Assembly (NCBI RefSeq): GCF_000377505.1
Contig: NZ_KB898197.1
Location: forward strand, 1-64,000
DNA from: Paenibacillus massiliensis 2301065 = DSM 16942
GTDB taxonomy: Bacteria; Bacillota; Bacilli; Paenibacillales; Paenibacillaceae
DNA: 64,000 nucleotides
Reading direction: 5' to 3'
The position numbers and the translations under genes are program-made. Below, piece after piece: positions 52,044 to 60,448 of the stretch (the first letter of the stretch is position 1; each line of letters starts with the position of its first letter). The notes under the pieces are model-generated. The model was not told the DNA's origin. It did not search any database and worked only from the letters and a program-made list of their open reading frames with translations.

Positions 52044-52204
52044 GCTGTATTGTCGTATGCATGCACGGCCTGACGGAAATCCTAACCCGACAGTCAATTT
52101 TCAGCAAATTTCGGCATTTATCGCAACTATTGCCATCGGATTCTCGTCTACACATAGTGTATATAGAGTACTACACAAGATTTATGATTATCGGAGGAAA
52201 TGCA

Positions 52205-53629
52205 ATGTTGTTCAACAGATACCTCTCATCGACTAGTCAAAAATTCATGAATTCCTGTAAATGGTTGATACTTTTCCTAATGTGTCTGGCATTGTTCGGT
52301 GACGGGCGTCATGCTGTGCAGGCCAGCTCCAATACGATCAGCATCATGGTGGACGGAGCCAAGACGCAATGGTCCACTGCACCCTATATCGCTTATGGGA
52401 CGACTTATGTACCGCTTCGGGATGCAGCAGCTTCACTGGGCGCTCAGGTACGCTGGAATGAGGCATCGAATAGCGCTATAGTGACCAAAAATGGGGACAC
52501 CATTACGTATAAATTAGGCTCGAATATTGTAAACGTGAACGGTTATGCCTGGAAGCAGACCTCTCCCCTAATTTATGTACGAGGGACGCTTACCCTACCG
52601 TTGCGTGGAATTACTGAGCCGCTCCGGGCAACGGTAATCCCTACGAAGAGTTCAGTAGGTACACAGATTGCCATAGATACAGATACAGAGACTATTCGAG
52701 ATAGCCGTGTATCTGGTGTCGATGCTTATTTGCTGAAGCAAGGCTACTCCGGCATGGCATTGGTGGCAAAGGATGGACAAGTACTGCTCCGCAAAGGGTA
52801 CGGCCCCGCGGGTGAAGGCACATTCAACCGTCCTGACATGCCAAGTCGAATCGCTTCATTGTCCAAATCCTTCACTGCTGTAGCTGCCTTGAAGCTGGTG
52901 GAGGAAGGGAAGCTGTCGCTGGACGATACCGTGTCCCAGTTCATTCCTGGATTTCCGCAGGGAGACAAAATGACGGTACATATGCTGCTCAGCCATACGG
53001 CCGGCTTGCCGGCGAATTTTCCCCGTACAGAGGGGATGACTCTGGAGAGCACGGTGAATCAGATCAAAGGGATGAAGATGCAATGGGAGCCCGGGACGAT
53101 ATTCAATTACAGCAATTGTGGGTATGTCGTCATGGCCTATATCATTGAGAAAGCCAGCGGGCAGAGCTATGGTAGCTATATGAAGAACCATGTACTACAT
53201 CCGCTCGGGATGGACCACACCGGGGAAGCCTCACGCTCAACCCCTACAATCAAGGGGCATACCTATGTGAAGAAGCAGATGGCAGAGGCTCCATACTATG
53301 TCTCCGTATCAGGGACTGGGACGCTGTACTCTACCGTGGATGATCTGCTGCTGTGGAATAGTGCACAGGGGTTCGAGCAACTGCTGAGTATGGACTCACT
53401 GGCGAAAATGCTAACTTCTTATTCCGTCAAGAATTATGGCTATGGCTTATTAATCCGTAATAACGAGCACGGACCAGGTATGACAATCTATCATAATGGA
53501 AGTGGTACCGGCTACAAGACGGGAATGATGAGGGACACGGGCACGGGATTGACCGTTATTTTGCTCGGGAACCGTGATGGCCTGGATACCGTGCCTATGA
53601 TGAATGAGATAATGAAGCTGGCTCGCTGA
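52205..53629 (+). CDS. Secreted beta-lactamase-fold serine hydrolase with stalk domain
   Basis: A 474-residue exported protein. A signal peptide (LILFLMCLALFG..., cut near VQA-SS) is followed by a copper-amine-oxidase-N-type stalk domain (about 45-160; TYVPLRDAAASLGAQVRWNE), then a class C beta-lactamase/penicillin-binding-like domain. Catalytic motifs are SLSKSFTAV (Ser-x-x-Lys), YSNCGY (Tyr-x-Asn) and YHNGSGTGY near the end in place of the third motif. ATG 52205 is chosen because GGAGGAAA precedes it; the longer frame from 52061 is upstream leader. The stalk domain probably binds the cell wall. Such proteins may be D-amino-acid peptidases or esterases. Confidence 0.87.
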   Translation: MLFNRYLSSTSQKFMNSCKWLILFLMCLALFGDGRHAVQASSNTISIMVDGAKTQWSTAPYIAYGTTYVPLRDAAASLGAQVRWNEASNSAIVTKNGDTITYKLGSNIVNVNGYAWKQTSPLIYVRGTLTLPLRGITEPLRATVIPTKSSVGTQIAIDTDTETIRDSRVSGVDAYLLKQGYSGMALVAKDGQVLLRKGYGPAGEGTFNRPDMPSRIASLSKSFTAVAALKLVEEGKLSLDDTVSQFIPGFPQGDKMTVHMLLSHTAGLPANFPRTEGMTLESTVNQIKGMKMQWEPGTIFNYSNCGYVVMAYIIEKASGQSYGSYMKNHVLHPLGMDHTGEASRSTPTIKGHTYVKKQMAEAPYYVSVSGTGTLYSTVDDLLLWNSAQGFEQLLSMDSLAKMLTSYSVKNYGYGLLIRNNEHGPGMTIYHNGSGTGYKTGMMRDTGTGLTVILLGNRDGLDTVPMMNEIMKLAR

Positions 53630-53706
53630 CAGCAGTAGCAGGATGAAGGAGCAGATGTGGAATTCACGAGTTCTAAGTAATTCTGAAGTATGCTGAATAC
53701 GAAAAT

Positions 53707-53754
53707 AAAGCTTCCAGCAAAGGATCCCGAACGGGAGTTGCTGGAAGCTTTTTT
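53707..53754. terminator. Bidirectional terminator between convergent genes
   Basis: AAAGCTTCCAGCAA pairs perfectly with TTGCTGGAAGCTTT, 17-base loop, followed by TTT; A-rich on the left for the minus-strand dioxygenase gene. Confidence 0.92.
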
Positions 53755-53811
53755 GTTATTCAGAAGAAGCTATTCATAAAATGAGCATATACTCTAGAGC
53801 TTTGTTATTTC

Positions 53812-54789
53812 TCATGCGTGAGGCTTCGTATCAAGCGGCTTGAGATTAGCCTCAATGTCAGCTCGTCTCTCTTCCAGGAATGGAGGCAGTGACAGGGCTT
53901 CTCCCAGATGCTCCAGATCTTCATCCGTAGCGAAGCCAGGGCCATCCGTAGCCAGCTCGAACAGGATTCCGTTCGGCTCACGGAAATACAGGGAACGGAA
54001 GTAGAAGCGATCTACGAAGCCAGAGCTGCCGATCTTAGAGTTGCGAATGTGCTCGACCCACGTCCGTAGCTCTTCCTCGTCAGCGACACGGAAGGCCACG
54101 TGATGGACGCCTCCCCGACCAAGTCGTTCTGCAGGCAGATCGGTTCTCACCTCCAAGTGGATCTCGGCACCGTTGCCACCCTCTGCCATGTCAAAGATGA
54201 CAATGTCGGGCTGACCAGCAATCGTAGAAGGATAGGTGCCTTTTCGGCGCATCCCCATAATATCTGTCATCATCCAGGCAGTCTGCTCTTCATTAGGCAC
54301 AGTCAGTTGCACGGGACCCAGGCCAATGATCGCATACTCCGCAGGAACGGGGCTAAGCTTCCAAGGCTTGCCGGCTGGCACACCTTGATTATGCTCATCG
54401 GAGATCAAGAAGAAGCGCTGCCCTTCAAAATCCTCGAATCTAAGGATACGGTGACCAGCTTGTTCTGTGATCTCTTCATGAGAGACATTGTGCTTGTCGA
54501 AGCGGTCTTTCCAGTAACGGAGAGCCTCGTCATTCGGTACACGCAGCGAGAGGGAAGAGATGCTGTTGTTACCGCGACGGGTCTGTCCTGCGTTCGGAAT
54601 TTCGAAGAAGGTCACCTCTGTACCGGCATTACCCTCCTCATCTCCATAGAACAAATGATATACGCGCACATCGTCTTGGTTAACTGTCTTCTTGATCAAT
54701 CGCATCCCCATGATCTCAGTGTAGAACTGATAGTTCTTCGGAGCCGATGCTGTCAGGGCGGACACGTGATGCAGACCTAATAATTTCAT
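53812..54789 (-). CDS. Ring-cleaving dioxygenase, MhqO-type glyoxalase-fold protein
   Basis: A 325-residue protein of two vicinal-oxygen-chelate repeats. Metal ligands are the His in GLHHVSALT, the His in GGVHHVAFRV, and the Glu in GILFELATDGPGF, matching extradiol dioxygenases of the LinE/MhqO type. ATG 54789 follows GGAGGAATTTATT. In B. subtilis MhqO acts on hydroquinones and is repressed by MhqR; here the promoter carries an MhqR-like palindrome. No mhqR gene is in the window. Confidence 0.9.
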   Translation of the reverse strand: MKLLGLHHVSALTASAPKNYQFYTEIMGMRLIKKTVNQDDVRVYHLFYGDEEGNAGTEVTFFEIPNAGQTRRGNNSISSLSLRVPNDEALRYWKDRFDKHNVSHEEITEQAGHRILRFEDFEGQRFFLISDEHNQGVPAGKPWKLSPVPAEYAIIGLGPVQLTVPNEEQTAWMMTDIMGMRRKGTYPSTIAGQPDIVIFDMAEGGNGAEIHLEVRTDLPAERLGRGGVHHVAFRVADEEELRTWVEHIRNSKIGSSGFVDRFYFRSLYFREPNGILFELATDGPGFATDEDLEHLGEALSLPPFLEERRADIEANLKPLDTKPHA

Positions 54790-54843
54790 AATAAATTCCT
54801 CCAAGTAGAGTAGTATGTGAATGTGGAAATAATCAATTTCAAA

Positions 54844-54884
54844 TATCTTAATTTAAAGATAAACTACAATTCAACTTTTGTCAA
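54844..54884 (-). promoter_or_regulatory. Dioxygenase promoter with MhqR-like operator
   Basis: On the minus strand TTGACA (54884-54879), 17-base spacer, TATCTT (54861-54856). The -10 is one arm of the inverted repeat TATCTTAATTTAAAGATA (54844-54861), close to the TATCTNGAATTCNAGATA operator recalled for MhqR of B. subtilis. Confidence 0.72.
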
Positions 54885-54943
54885 TATGTTGAACACAACA
54901 AATAAAACACGCTAAATTCTCATGCTATAAGATACATGTTTCA

Positions 54944-54971
54944 TTGACAGCACAATCCAGATTGTTATAAT
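54944..54971 (+). promoter_or_regulatory. Consensus promoter upstream of the esterase gene
   Basis: TTGACA (54944-54949), 16 bases, TATAAT (54966-54971): both hexamers perfect. The expected start point is about 54978, just before a Fur box. Confidence 0.85.
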
Positions 54972-54991
54972 AGTTCAAAGGGTTATTTAAC

Positions 54992-55010
54992 GATAATGAT
55001 AATCATTATC
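54992..55010 (+). promoter_or_regulatory. Fur box
   Basis: GATAATGATAATCATTATC is a full 19-base match to the Fur consensus, placed just downstream of the predicted transcription start. GTTATC continues the pattern. The following leader to 55184 has three hairpins (GATCAGT/ACTGATC 55021-55069, GATTCT/AGAATC 55093-55107, GAAGA/TCTTC 55119-55130). Confidence 0.93.
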
Positions 55011-55184
55011 GTTATCGCTTGATCAGTATTATTATTGCCAGAGCGAGCATGAGTGTATGCGGACTGATCCTGTAGCAATTAACGCGCAATCCGATTCTTT
55101 TAGAATCCGACTGTGAGGAAGATGCTCTTCATCATAAACCTGGATCACAAAATGAACGAAGCTTTCTAAAAAGAGGGGAGATAT

Positions 55185-55931
55185 ATGCTCATACATCACC
55201 GGATCGGAGATTACTCAGTAGCTGTATACGCACCGCCGACTTGTCTGAATGGTCAGAAGTCTGCTCCGGTATTGTATGTTCAAGACGGTGATACCTTGCT
55301 CCCGGACGGTCTGGGATCTCTCGGGCAGCAATATAGAGAGGGGCAGCTACCTCACCTGATTCTGGTAGGGATACAGCCCCTCAACCGTCTAGATGAATAT
55401 TCACCATGGCACAGTCCAGCACTGGCTGAAGGCAGACCGGCATTCGGAGGGAAAGCAAATCGGTATTTATCCTTTATAACGGGGTATGTACGTCCTTATA
55501 TTGAGGCTCGTTATCCTGTGATGGCGGGTCCAAGGCATACGGGAATAATGGGGGCTTCATTAGGTGGACTTGTCTCTATGTATGCCGTCTATCGGCATCC
55601 TGAAATATTTGGTCATGCAGCGACCTTGTCTGGCTCCTATTGGTATCCTGGCTTCGTAGATTTCATGCAGTCAGAGACATGGACAGGCTATGATGGGCGC
55701 TACTACATGTCCGTAGGAAGCCGGGAAGGTGAGGGTAAGCATACAATCCAGAAAGACATGCTACCTCTCACTATAGCGGCACATGATGCATTGCTGCAGC
55801 GTGGTGCTTCCTTGGATCGTACCCATTTGGAGGTCATCCCGGATGCAGTGCACGGCCATGAAGCCTTCGTGAAGCAGTTTCCTTCAGCGGTGGCGTGGCT
55901 GCTTGAGGGGATGAACGGGCAAGTAGGCTAA
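55185..55931 (+). CDS. Fur-controlled esterase, siderophore trilactone hydrolase-like
   Basis: A 248-residue alpha/beta hydrolase of the putative-esterase (Fes/IroE/BesA) family. PVLYVQDGDTLLPDG starts the fold, the nucleophile is Ser in GIMGASLGGLVSMY, Asp is in the strand-7 area, and His is likely in PDAVHGHEAF. There is no signal peptide. GAGGGGAGATAT precedes ATG 55185. A perfect Fur box over its promoter implies expression under iron limitation, so release of iron from imported triscatecholate (bacillibactin-like) siderophores is the most probable role. No siderophore synthesis or uptake gene is adjacent. Confidence 0.85.
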   Translation: MLIHHRIGDYSVAVYAPPTCLNGQKSAPVLYVQDGDTLLPDGLGSLGQQYREGQLPHLILVGIQPLNRLDEYSPWHSPALAEGRPAFGGKANRYLSFITGYVRPYIEARYPVMAGPRHTGIMGASLGGLVSMYAVYRHPEIFGHAATLSGSYWYPGFVDFMQSETWTGYDGRYYMSVGSREGEGKHTIQKDMLPLTIAAHDALLQRGASLDRTHLEVIPDAVHGHEAFVKQFPSAVAWLLEGMNGQVG

Positions 55932-55949
55932 CGTCTACTGAGTAACGCC

Positions 55950-55991
55950 ACCTAGCTAATACTACCTAGCTAATGTCGCCTTTCTAATACT
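55950..55991. repeat. 14-bp tandem array, three to four copies
   Basis: ACCTAGCTAATACT, ACCTAGCTAATGTC, GCCTTTCTAATACT, then a decayed GTCTAACTGATCCT. It begins 19 bases after the esterase stop. The 55932-56314 gap otherwise holds only the terminator at 56112. Confidence 0.8.
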
Positions 55992-56111
55992 GTCTAACTG
56001 ATCCTAAGCTACGGAGCCCCCTGGAGTGGGATATACTTGGATTGAATAGCTTAGCGATGCGTCCTTAGCGTTCTATAACAGAATAGCAAAGACATCAGCC
56101 GTGTATTCATC

Positions 56112-56154
56112 AAGAAGCCTTCTGTTCTCTATTAGAGACAGGAGGCTTCTTTGT
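56112..56154 (+). terminator. Intrinsic terminator before the aldo/keto reductase gene
   Basis: AAGAAGCCTTCTGT / ACAGGAGGCTTCTT with one wobble, 12-base loop, TTTGTTG tail. Confidence 0.8.
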
Positions 56155-56314
56155 TGTATATCTGAGCGGCTCTACTGCTCACATTAATTTGGTCAAGGTA
56201 TTGGGCTGTACAAATCTCGGATTCGACTTGAAGGAGCCCTTGGTCTTGCGGTACCATATTGATTATAGCTAGTGTAGTTACAGGTTCAGCTAAGGAGAGG
56301 GAGGCGTTACCGAT

Positions 56315-57223
56315 ATGAATAAGAACCAATTGGGGCGGTCCGAGCTGCAGATTGGCGAAATCGGACTCGGGTGCATGTCCATTGGAACCGACGAGAAGCA
56401 GGGCGTATTCATTATTCATGAAGCTCTGGATAGAGGCGTTAATCTGCTGGATACGGCTGATCTCTACGATAGTGGACGTAATGAAGAGATTGTCGGACAA
56501 GCGATCAAAGGGCGTCGTCAAGATGTCATTTTGGCTACCAAGGTGGGTAATCGTCGAATTCCGGGGAAGGAAGGATGGAGCTGGGACCCATCGAAGGCTC
56601 ATATTTTATCCGCGGTAAAAGATAGCTTGCGTCGTCTTGGGACAGACTATATTGATCTGTATCAGCTGCATGGCGGTACTATGGAGGACCCGATTGATGA
56701 GACGATCGAGGCCTTTGAGCAACTGGTCAAGGAGGGTGTGATCCGTTATTACGGTATCTCCTCTATTCGTCCTAATGTCATTCGGGAATATGTCAAGCGG
56801 TCCAATATAGTCAGCGTCATGAACCAATATAGTCTGCTGGATCGCAGAGCGGAGGAGGAAATCCTGCCGCTGCTGGAGCAGCATCAGATCAGTCTGATTG
56901 CTCGTGGGCCTGTGGCAGGTGGTGTACTGGCTGAAGATGGGCGTACAAAGGCTACAAAAGGCTATCTGGATTATAACGAGAGCGAACTGATTGACATTCG
57001 TGACGAATTGAATACAGTAAAAGGAATGGAGCGCAGCATGGAGCAGACCGCCATTCGGTACAGTCTGGCGCACCCGGCTGTGGCAGCAGTTGTATGCGGA
57101 GCGAGCCTGCCGACGCAGATCGAACACAATGTGGGAGCCTCTGCCGTACCGCCTCTGTCTCCACAGGAGCTCAGTCGTCTGCGTGGTATTACCAGAGCCA
57201 ACACGTATACTCAGCATCGTTAA
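56315..57223 (+). CDS. Aldo/keto reductase
   Basis: A 302-residue NADPH-dependent aldo/keto reductase with a (beta/alpha)8 barrel. Catalytic residues appear as Asp in LLDTADLYDSG, Tyr in DLYDSG, Lys in ILATKVG and His in LYQLHGGT. GLGCMSIG near the start and GASLPTQIEHNV near the end are family blocks. ATG 56315 follows GGGAGGCG at about 12 bases, a long but acceptable spacing. Substrate unknown. The thioredoxin-like gene follows after 92 bases. Confidence 0.92.
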   Translation: MNKNQLGRSELQIGEIGLGCMSIGTDEKQGVFIIHEALDRGVNLLDTADLYDSGRNEEIVGQAIKGRRQDVILATKVGNRRIPGKEGWSWDPSKAHILSAVKDSLRRLGTDYIDLYQLHGGTMEDPIDETIEAFEQLVKEGVIRYYGISSIRPNVIREYVKRSNIVSVMNQYSLLDRRAEEEILPLLEQHQISLIARGPVAGGVLAEDGRTKATKGYLDYNESELIDIRDELNTVKGMERSMEQTAIRYSLAHPAVAAVVCGASLPTQIEHNVGASAVPPLSPQELSRLRGITRANTYTQHR

Positions 57224-57315
57224 GCTGATAGCTTGGCCGAATATAGTTTCGGATTGGCATAATATGTAGAGCACGGTGGTTGCTATTCATCTAAGATCGA
57301 AGGGAAGATAGACAA

Positions 57316-57642
57316 ATGGAACGAATTACGACACAGCAACAATATGAAGAGCTTATTGGACGGGACGTATTGACCGTCATCAAATTTGATGCAACCTGGT
57401 GCCCTGATTGCAAGACCTTGGACAAATTCATGGGAGGAATTATCGAGCAGCACCCGGATAAAGAATTTTATGCGCTGGATGCCGAGCAGCTTTTGCCCGT
57501 TGCTGAGGCCAATCAGGTGCGTGGGATTCCAAGCCTGCTCGTATTCAAGGGTGGGGAGAAGCTGGCTCACCTGCATAGCAAATATGCGAAGACACCGACC
57601 CAGGTCTCAGAGTACCTTGAGACCATGGAATCCAAGCAGTAA
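57316..57642 (+). CDS. Thioredoxin-family protein
   Basis: A 108-residue thioredoxin fold with active site WCPDCK (FDATWCPDCKTLD) and cis-proline in RGIPSLLVF. The Cys-Pro-Asp-Cys site differs from the Cys-Gly-Pro-Cys of classical thioredoxin and suggests a different redox potential or partner, for instance low-molecular-weight thiols. No signal peptide. AAGGGAAGATAGACAA precedes ATG 57316. Confidence 0.9.
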   Translation: MERITTQQQYEELIGRDVLTVIKFDATWCPDCKTLDKFMGGIIEQHPDKEFYALDAEQLLPVAEANQVRGIPSLLVFKGGEKLAHLHSKYAKTPTQVSEYLETMESKQ

Positions 57643-57746
57643 AAGCAGTGCAGTCCTGACATAAGAGGATTTTTTTAAGCGACGAGCTTCGGAAGAGGAC
57701 AATGTCTGGATAGCAAGCAAATGCAGTCAATTTTCAATTGTTATAC

Positions 57747-57843
57747 AAAAAAAGACTCCGCACCACAAATTGTGGGCGAGCTGTCACGATGATACGTAGT
57801 CAGAACTGACCTCTACCATCTTGTAGCTCGATGCTGGAGTCTT
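57747..57843 (-). ncRNA. Branched 3' element ending in a terminator, after uppP (candidate sRNA)
   Basis: On the minus strand the closing helix AAGACTCC-a-GCA / TGC-GGAGTCTT (57843-57832 with 57762-57752) brackets inner helices CGAGCT/AGCTCG, GTCA/TGAC and CCACA/TGTGG, and its 3' arm runs into seven T (57753-57747). It begins 50 bases past the uppP stop. It can end the uppP transcript, but is larger and more branched than a simple terminator. Confidence 0.55.
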
Positions 57844-57892
57844 ATTTTCGAGCAAGCTATGAACTTAGGCAAGCCAATATTCTCTACTCTAC

Positions 57893-58696
57893 TTACAGAA
57901 TGATGAAGAAGAATACGGCGGCAAGTACAAAACGATATACAGCAAATACCGTCAGACTCAGACGCTTGAGCAAGCCCAGGAACGTCTTGATCGCAAGCAT
58001 GGCCACGATGAAAGCGGCAATAAAGCCTGCTGCGAAGATCGGGAAATCAGACATAGATAAGTGTCCCATACTTCCAAGCAAATCGACCCCCGTTGCTCCG
58101 ATCATGATCGGGACGGATACCAGAAATGTAAACTCAGCCGCAGCAGTATGGCTTACTCGGGCAAGCAGACCACCAGAAATGGTGGAGCCGGAGCGAGAGA
58201 AGCCAGGCCAGAGCGCCAGAATCTGGAACATGCCGATAACAAAGGCCTGCTTGTATGTAATGTCATCGACGGTCTCCGCTGTAGCCTTTGGATGGAATTT
58301 CTCCGCAATGATCATCAGTATACCGCCAGCCACAAGACTGTATACAACGGTCTCAGGTCCAAATAGATAAGTCTTGATCACGTCGCGGAGCAGTACGCCC
58401 AGTAGACAAGCCGGAATCATCGCTATGATGATATGAAGCAGATTGAGCCTCGGCTGTAGGGAGTTGCGGGTCTGCTGTCTGAAATCGAACAGGCTGAGGA
58501 ACTTCTCCCAGTATAGCACCACTACAGCGAGTACAGCACCCAACTGAACGATGACCTCGAAGGTCTTGACCGCCTCACTATCCGTATTCAGATTCAACAG
58601 ATGTGAAGTCAAAATCATATGACCGGTCGACGAGACAGGCAGAAATTCCGTCAGGCCTTCAATGATTCCCAGTATGATTGCAGATATAAAGTCCAT
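57893..58696 (-). CDS. uppP: Undecaprenyl-diphosphatase (UppP/BacA)
   Basis: A 267-residue integral membrane phosphatase that recycles undecaprenyl pyrophosphate for cell-wall synthesis. The start MDFISAIILGIIEGLTEFLPVSSTGH holds the first signature (EGxTEFLPVSSTGH), and the second appears as ALWPGFSRSGSTISGG with the catalytic Arg and Ser. About eight helices are seen. ATG 58696 is preceded by AGGAGGAGACTGGAG; the frame to 58798 is upstream DNA. Loss of or increase in UppP alters bacitracin tolerance in other bacteria. Confidence 0.95.
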   Translation of the reverse strand: MDFISAIILGIIEGLTEFLPVSSTGHMILTSHLLNLNTDSEAVKTFEVIVQLGAVLAVVVLYWEKFLSLFDFRQQTRNSLQPRLNLLHIIIAMIPACLLGVLLRDVIKTYLFGPETVVYSLVAGGILMIIAEKFHPKATAETVDDITYKQAFVIGMFQILALWPGFSRSGSTISGGLLARVSHTAAAEFTFLVSVPIMIGATGVDLLGSMGHLSMSDFPIFAAGFIAAFIVAMLAIKTFLGLLKRLSLTVFAVYRFVLAAVFFFIIL

Positions 58697-58726
58697 GTAC
58701 TCCAGTCTCCTCCTACACATATATAG

Positions 58727-58753
58727 AGGGCAACGGGTAAGACCCATTGCCCT
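58727..58753. other. Hairpin between the CNNM/CBS gene and uppP
   Basis: AGGGCAACGGGT-aag-ACCCATTGCCCT forms an 11-pair stem with one mismatch. It lacks a T tract. It lies in the 154-base spacer and may stabilise mRNA or attenuate readthrough into uppP. Confidence 0.5.
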
Positions 58754-58850
58754 GTCCATTATTGTATACAGTTGTAGGAGTGGAAGTAAAGTCCACAATC
58801 TGGAGGTGTACAGGACCAGGCGTCAAGAACCGCATGACACCAAGAAATGT

Positions 58851-60188
58851 TTAGTCTGTAGGCTGCTCCTCTGCTGCTTCCTCAGCCTTCTCAATAATAA
58901 TCTCGACGCGACGTACCCGGTTTTTGCCCATCTCACGAATGATGACCCGGACATGATCTTCAGTGAACTCTTTACCTATTCTTGGCTCAGGCACACGGCT
59001 GTATACCCAGCCACCTACAGTATCCACTTCTTCATCCTCCAGATCCAGCCCCGTCAGGTCGCTCAGATCGGACAGGATCACCTTGCCATCCACGAGGTAG
59101 CTGTTCTCCGACAATGGCTCAACTTCCCTACGTTCATCTGTATCAAATTCATCCCGAATCTCGCCGACGATCTCCTCGATGATGTCCTCAATAGTAATCA
59201 GTCCCGAGGTACCGCCATATTCATCTACCAGCAAGGCGATGTGCACCTGCTGCTTCTGCATGCGCTTGAGCAGGTCATTGACCGGAATGACCTCAGGCAC
59301 CGTCAAAATGGGCTGAATCAGAGAGTTGAAGTCCACCTCGGGATTCTTGTTGTGCTCCAGGAACAGCTGCTTCGTATTAATCATCCCGATGATCTGGTCT
59401 TTACTATCCGTAGCGACTGGAAAACGGGTATATTGTTCTTCCTGTATCGTCTGCATGTTCTCCTGAAGCGAACGGGTCGTATACAGAACGACCATGTCCG
59501 TACGAGGAACCATGATTTCTTTGGCAACGGTCTCGTCAAAAGCAAAGATACGATTCACATATCCGTATTCTGTATTGTTGATCTTGCCACTCTCCACACT
59601 CTCGGACAGAATGATCTGAATCTCCTCCTGGGAGTGAGCTTCTTCATGCTCGGAAGCTGGCTGTAGTCCGAAGAGACGCACAAGACGGTTAGCCGAACCA
59701 TTTAAGAGCCAGATGAAAGGATACATAATCCGGTTGAACCAAATGATTGGCTGCGAGGTCAGCAGGCTGACGCTCTCTGCCTTGCGAATGGCCAGCGTCT
59801 TCGGTGCCAATTCACCAATAACGACGTGCAGGTAAGTAACGAGAATGAAAGAAATGACAAAAGCAAGAACGTGACCTAATTCGTCGTTAATGTGCAGACT
59901 GAGGAACAAGGGCTCCAGCAGTTTGACCACGGTCGGTTCACCGAGCCAGCCAAGTCCCAGCGCTGTGATCGTAATACCGAGCTGACAGGCGGACAGATAG
60001 CCATCCAGATTGCTAACGACCCGCTGAAGTGCTAACGCATTTTTGCGTCCCTCAACCACCAATTGGTCTACCCGGCTGGAACGGACCTTGATGATTGCGA
60101 ACTCCGTAGCTACAAAAAATCCGCTCAATATAATCAATAGCGCAAATAAGAATAGACTGACACCTATGTCCATATGATTTTTACTCAT
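58851..60188 (-). CDS. CNNM/CBS-domain membrane protein (hemolysin C / CorC family)
   Basis: A 445-residue protein. The CNNM/DUF21 membrane domain (about 1-200, four helices, SGFFVATEFAIIKVRSSR, QLGITITALGLGWLGEPTV) precedes two CBS domains (about 220-340; VPRTDMVVL, VDEYGGTSGLITIEDIIEEIVGEI in parts) and a C-terminal CorC_HlyC domain ending in an acidic tail. Family members export Mg2+ or other divalent cations. ATG 60188 lies directly on AAAAGGA; ATG 60173 is an alternative. The name hemolysin is historical. Confidence 0.92.
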   Translation of the reverse strand: MSKNHMDIGVSLFLFALLIILSGFFVATEFAIIKVRSSRVDQLVVEGRKNALALQRVVSNLDGYLSACQLGITITALGLGWLGEPTVVKLLEPLFLSLHINDELGHVLAFVISFILVTYLHVVIGELAPKTLAIRKAESVSLLTSQPIIWFNRIMYPFIWLLNGSANRLVRLFGLQPASEHEEAHSQEEIQIILSESVESGKINNTEYGYVNRIFAFDETVAKEIMVPRTDMVVLYTTRSLQENMQTIQEEQYTRFPVATDSKDQIIGMINTKQLFLEHNKNPEVDFNSLIQPILTVPEVIPVNDLLKRMQKQQVHIALLVDEYGGTSGLITIEDIIEEIVGEIRDEFDTDERREVEPLSENSYLVDGKVILSDLSDLTGLDLEDEEVDTVGGWVYSRVPEPRIGKEFTEDHVRVIIREMGKNRVRRVEIIIEKAEEAAEEQPTD

Positions 60189-60203
60189 TCCTTTTCATAT
60201 ATA

Positions 60204-60238
60204 TTTAAGTTCATATGAACTTATTGTAAGAACTTAAA
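60204..60238. promoter_or_regulatory. Overlapping palindromes in the CNNM/DUF1836 divergent region
   Basis: AAGTTCATATGAACTT (60207-60222) is a perfect 16-bp palindrome. Its left arm also pairs with a later one: TTTAAGTTC (60204-60212) / GAACTTAAA (60230-60238). It lies 16 bases upstream of the CNNM start, so it could be an operator or leader hairpin. The rest of the gap to 60448 contains no clear feature. Confidence 0.5.
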
Positions 60239-60448
60239 ATCAATATGACAACTGTCAAAAAGAAAGCTATTAACCTTCTAAGGGCCGAATTAGGCGGAAA
60301 AGAAGGAAGAATGGGGCTCACTCGTTCCGTAGCGCTCTTTTGTATCTCCCCTTTACAAGGACACTTCCGGGGGCGTATGATGGGTTCGCATGAACTTCAA
60401 ATGACAGCTTGCTTCGTTGATAGCTGAGCTCTGAAAGGAGGAAGGACT

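Noticed and set aside
56606..57274. A 222-codon minus-strand frame
   Set aside because: Antisense to the aldo/keto reductase, whose catalytic motifs are intact.
58662..59666. A 334-codon plus-strand frame
   Set aside because: Antisense to the CNNM/CBS gene, which has clear domains; the product has no recognisable family features.
60245..60427. A 60-codon plus-strand frame in the CNNM/DUF1836 gap
   Set aside because: Starts directly behind the palindromic region without a ribosome site; sequence shows no conserved pattern I recognise.
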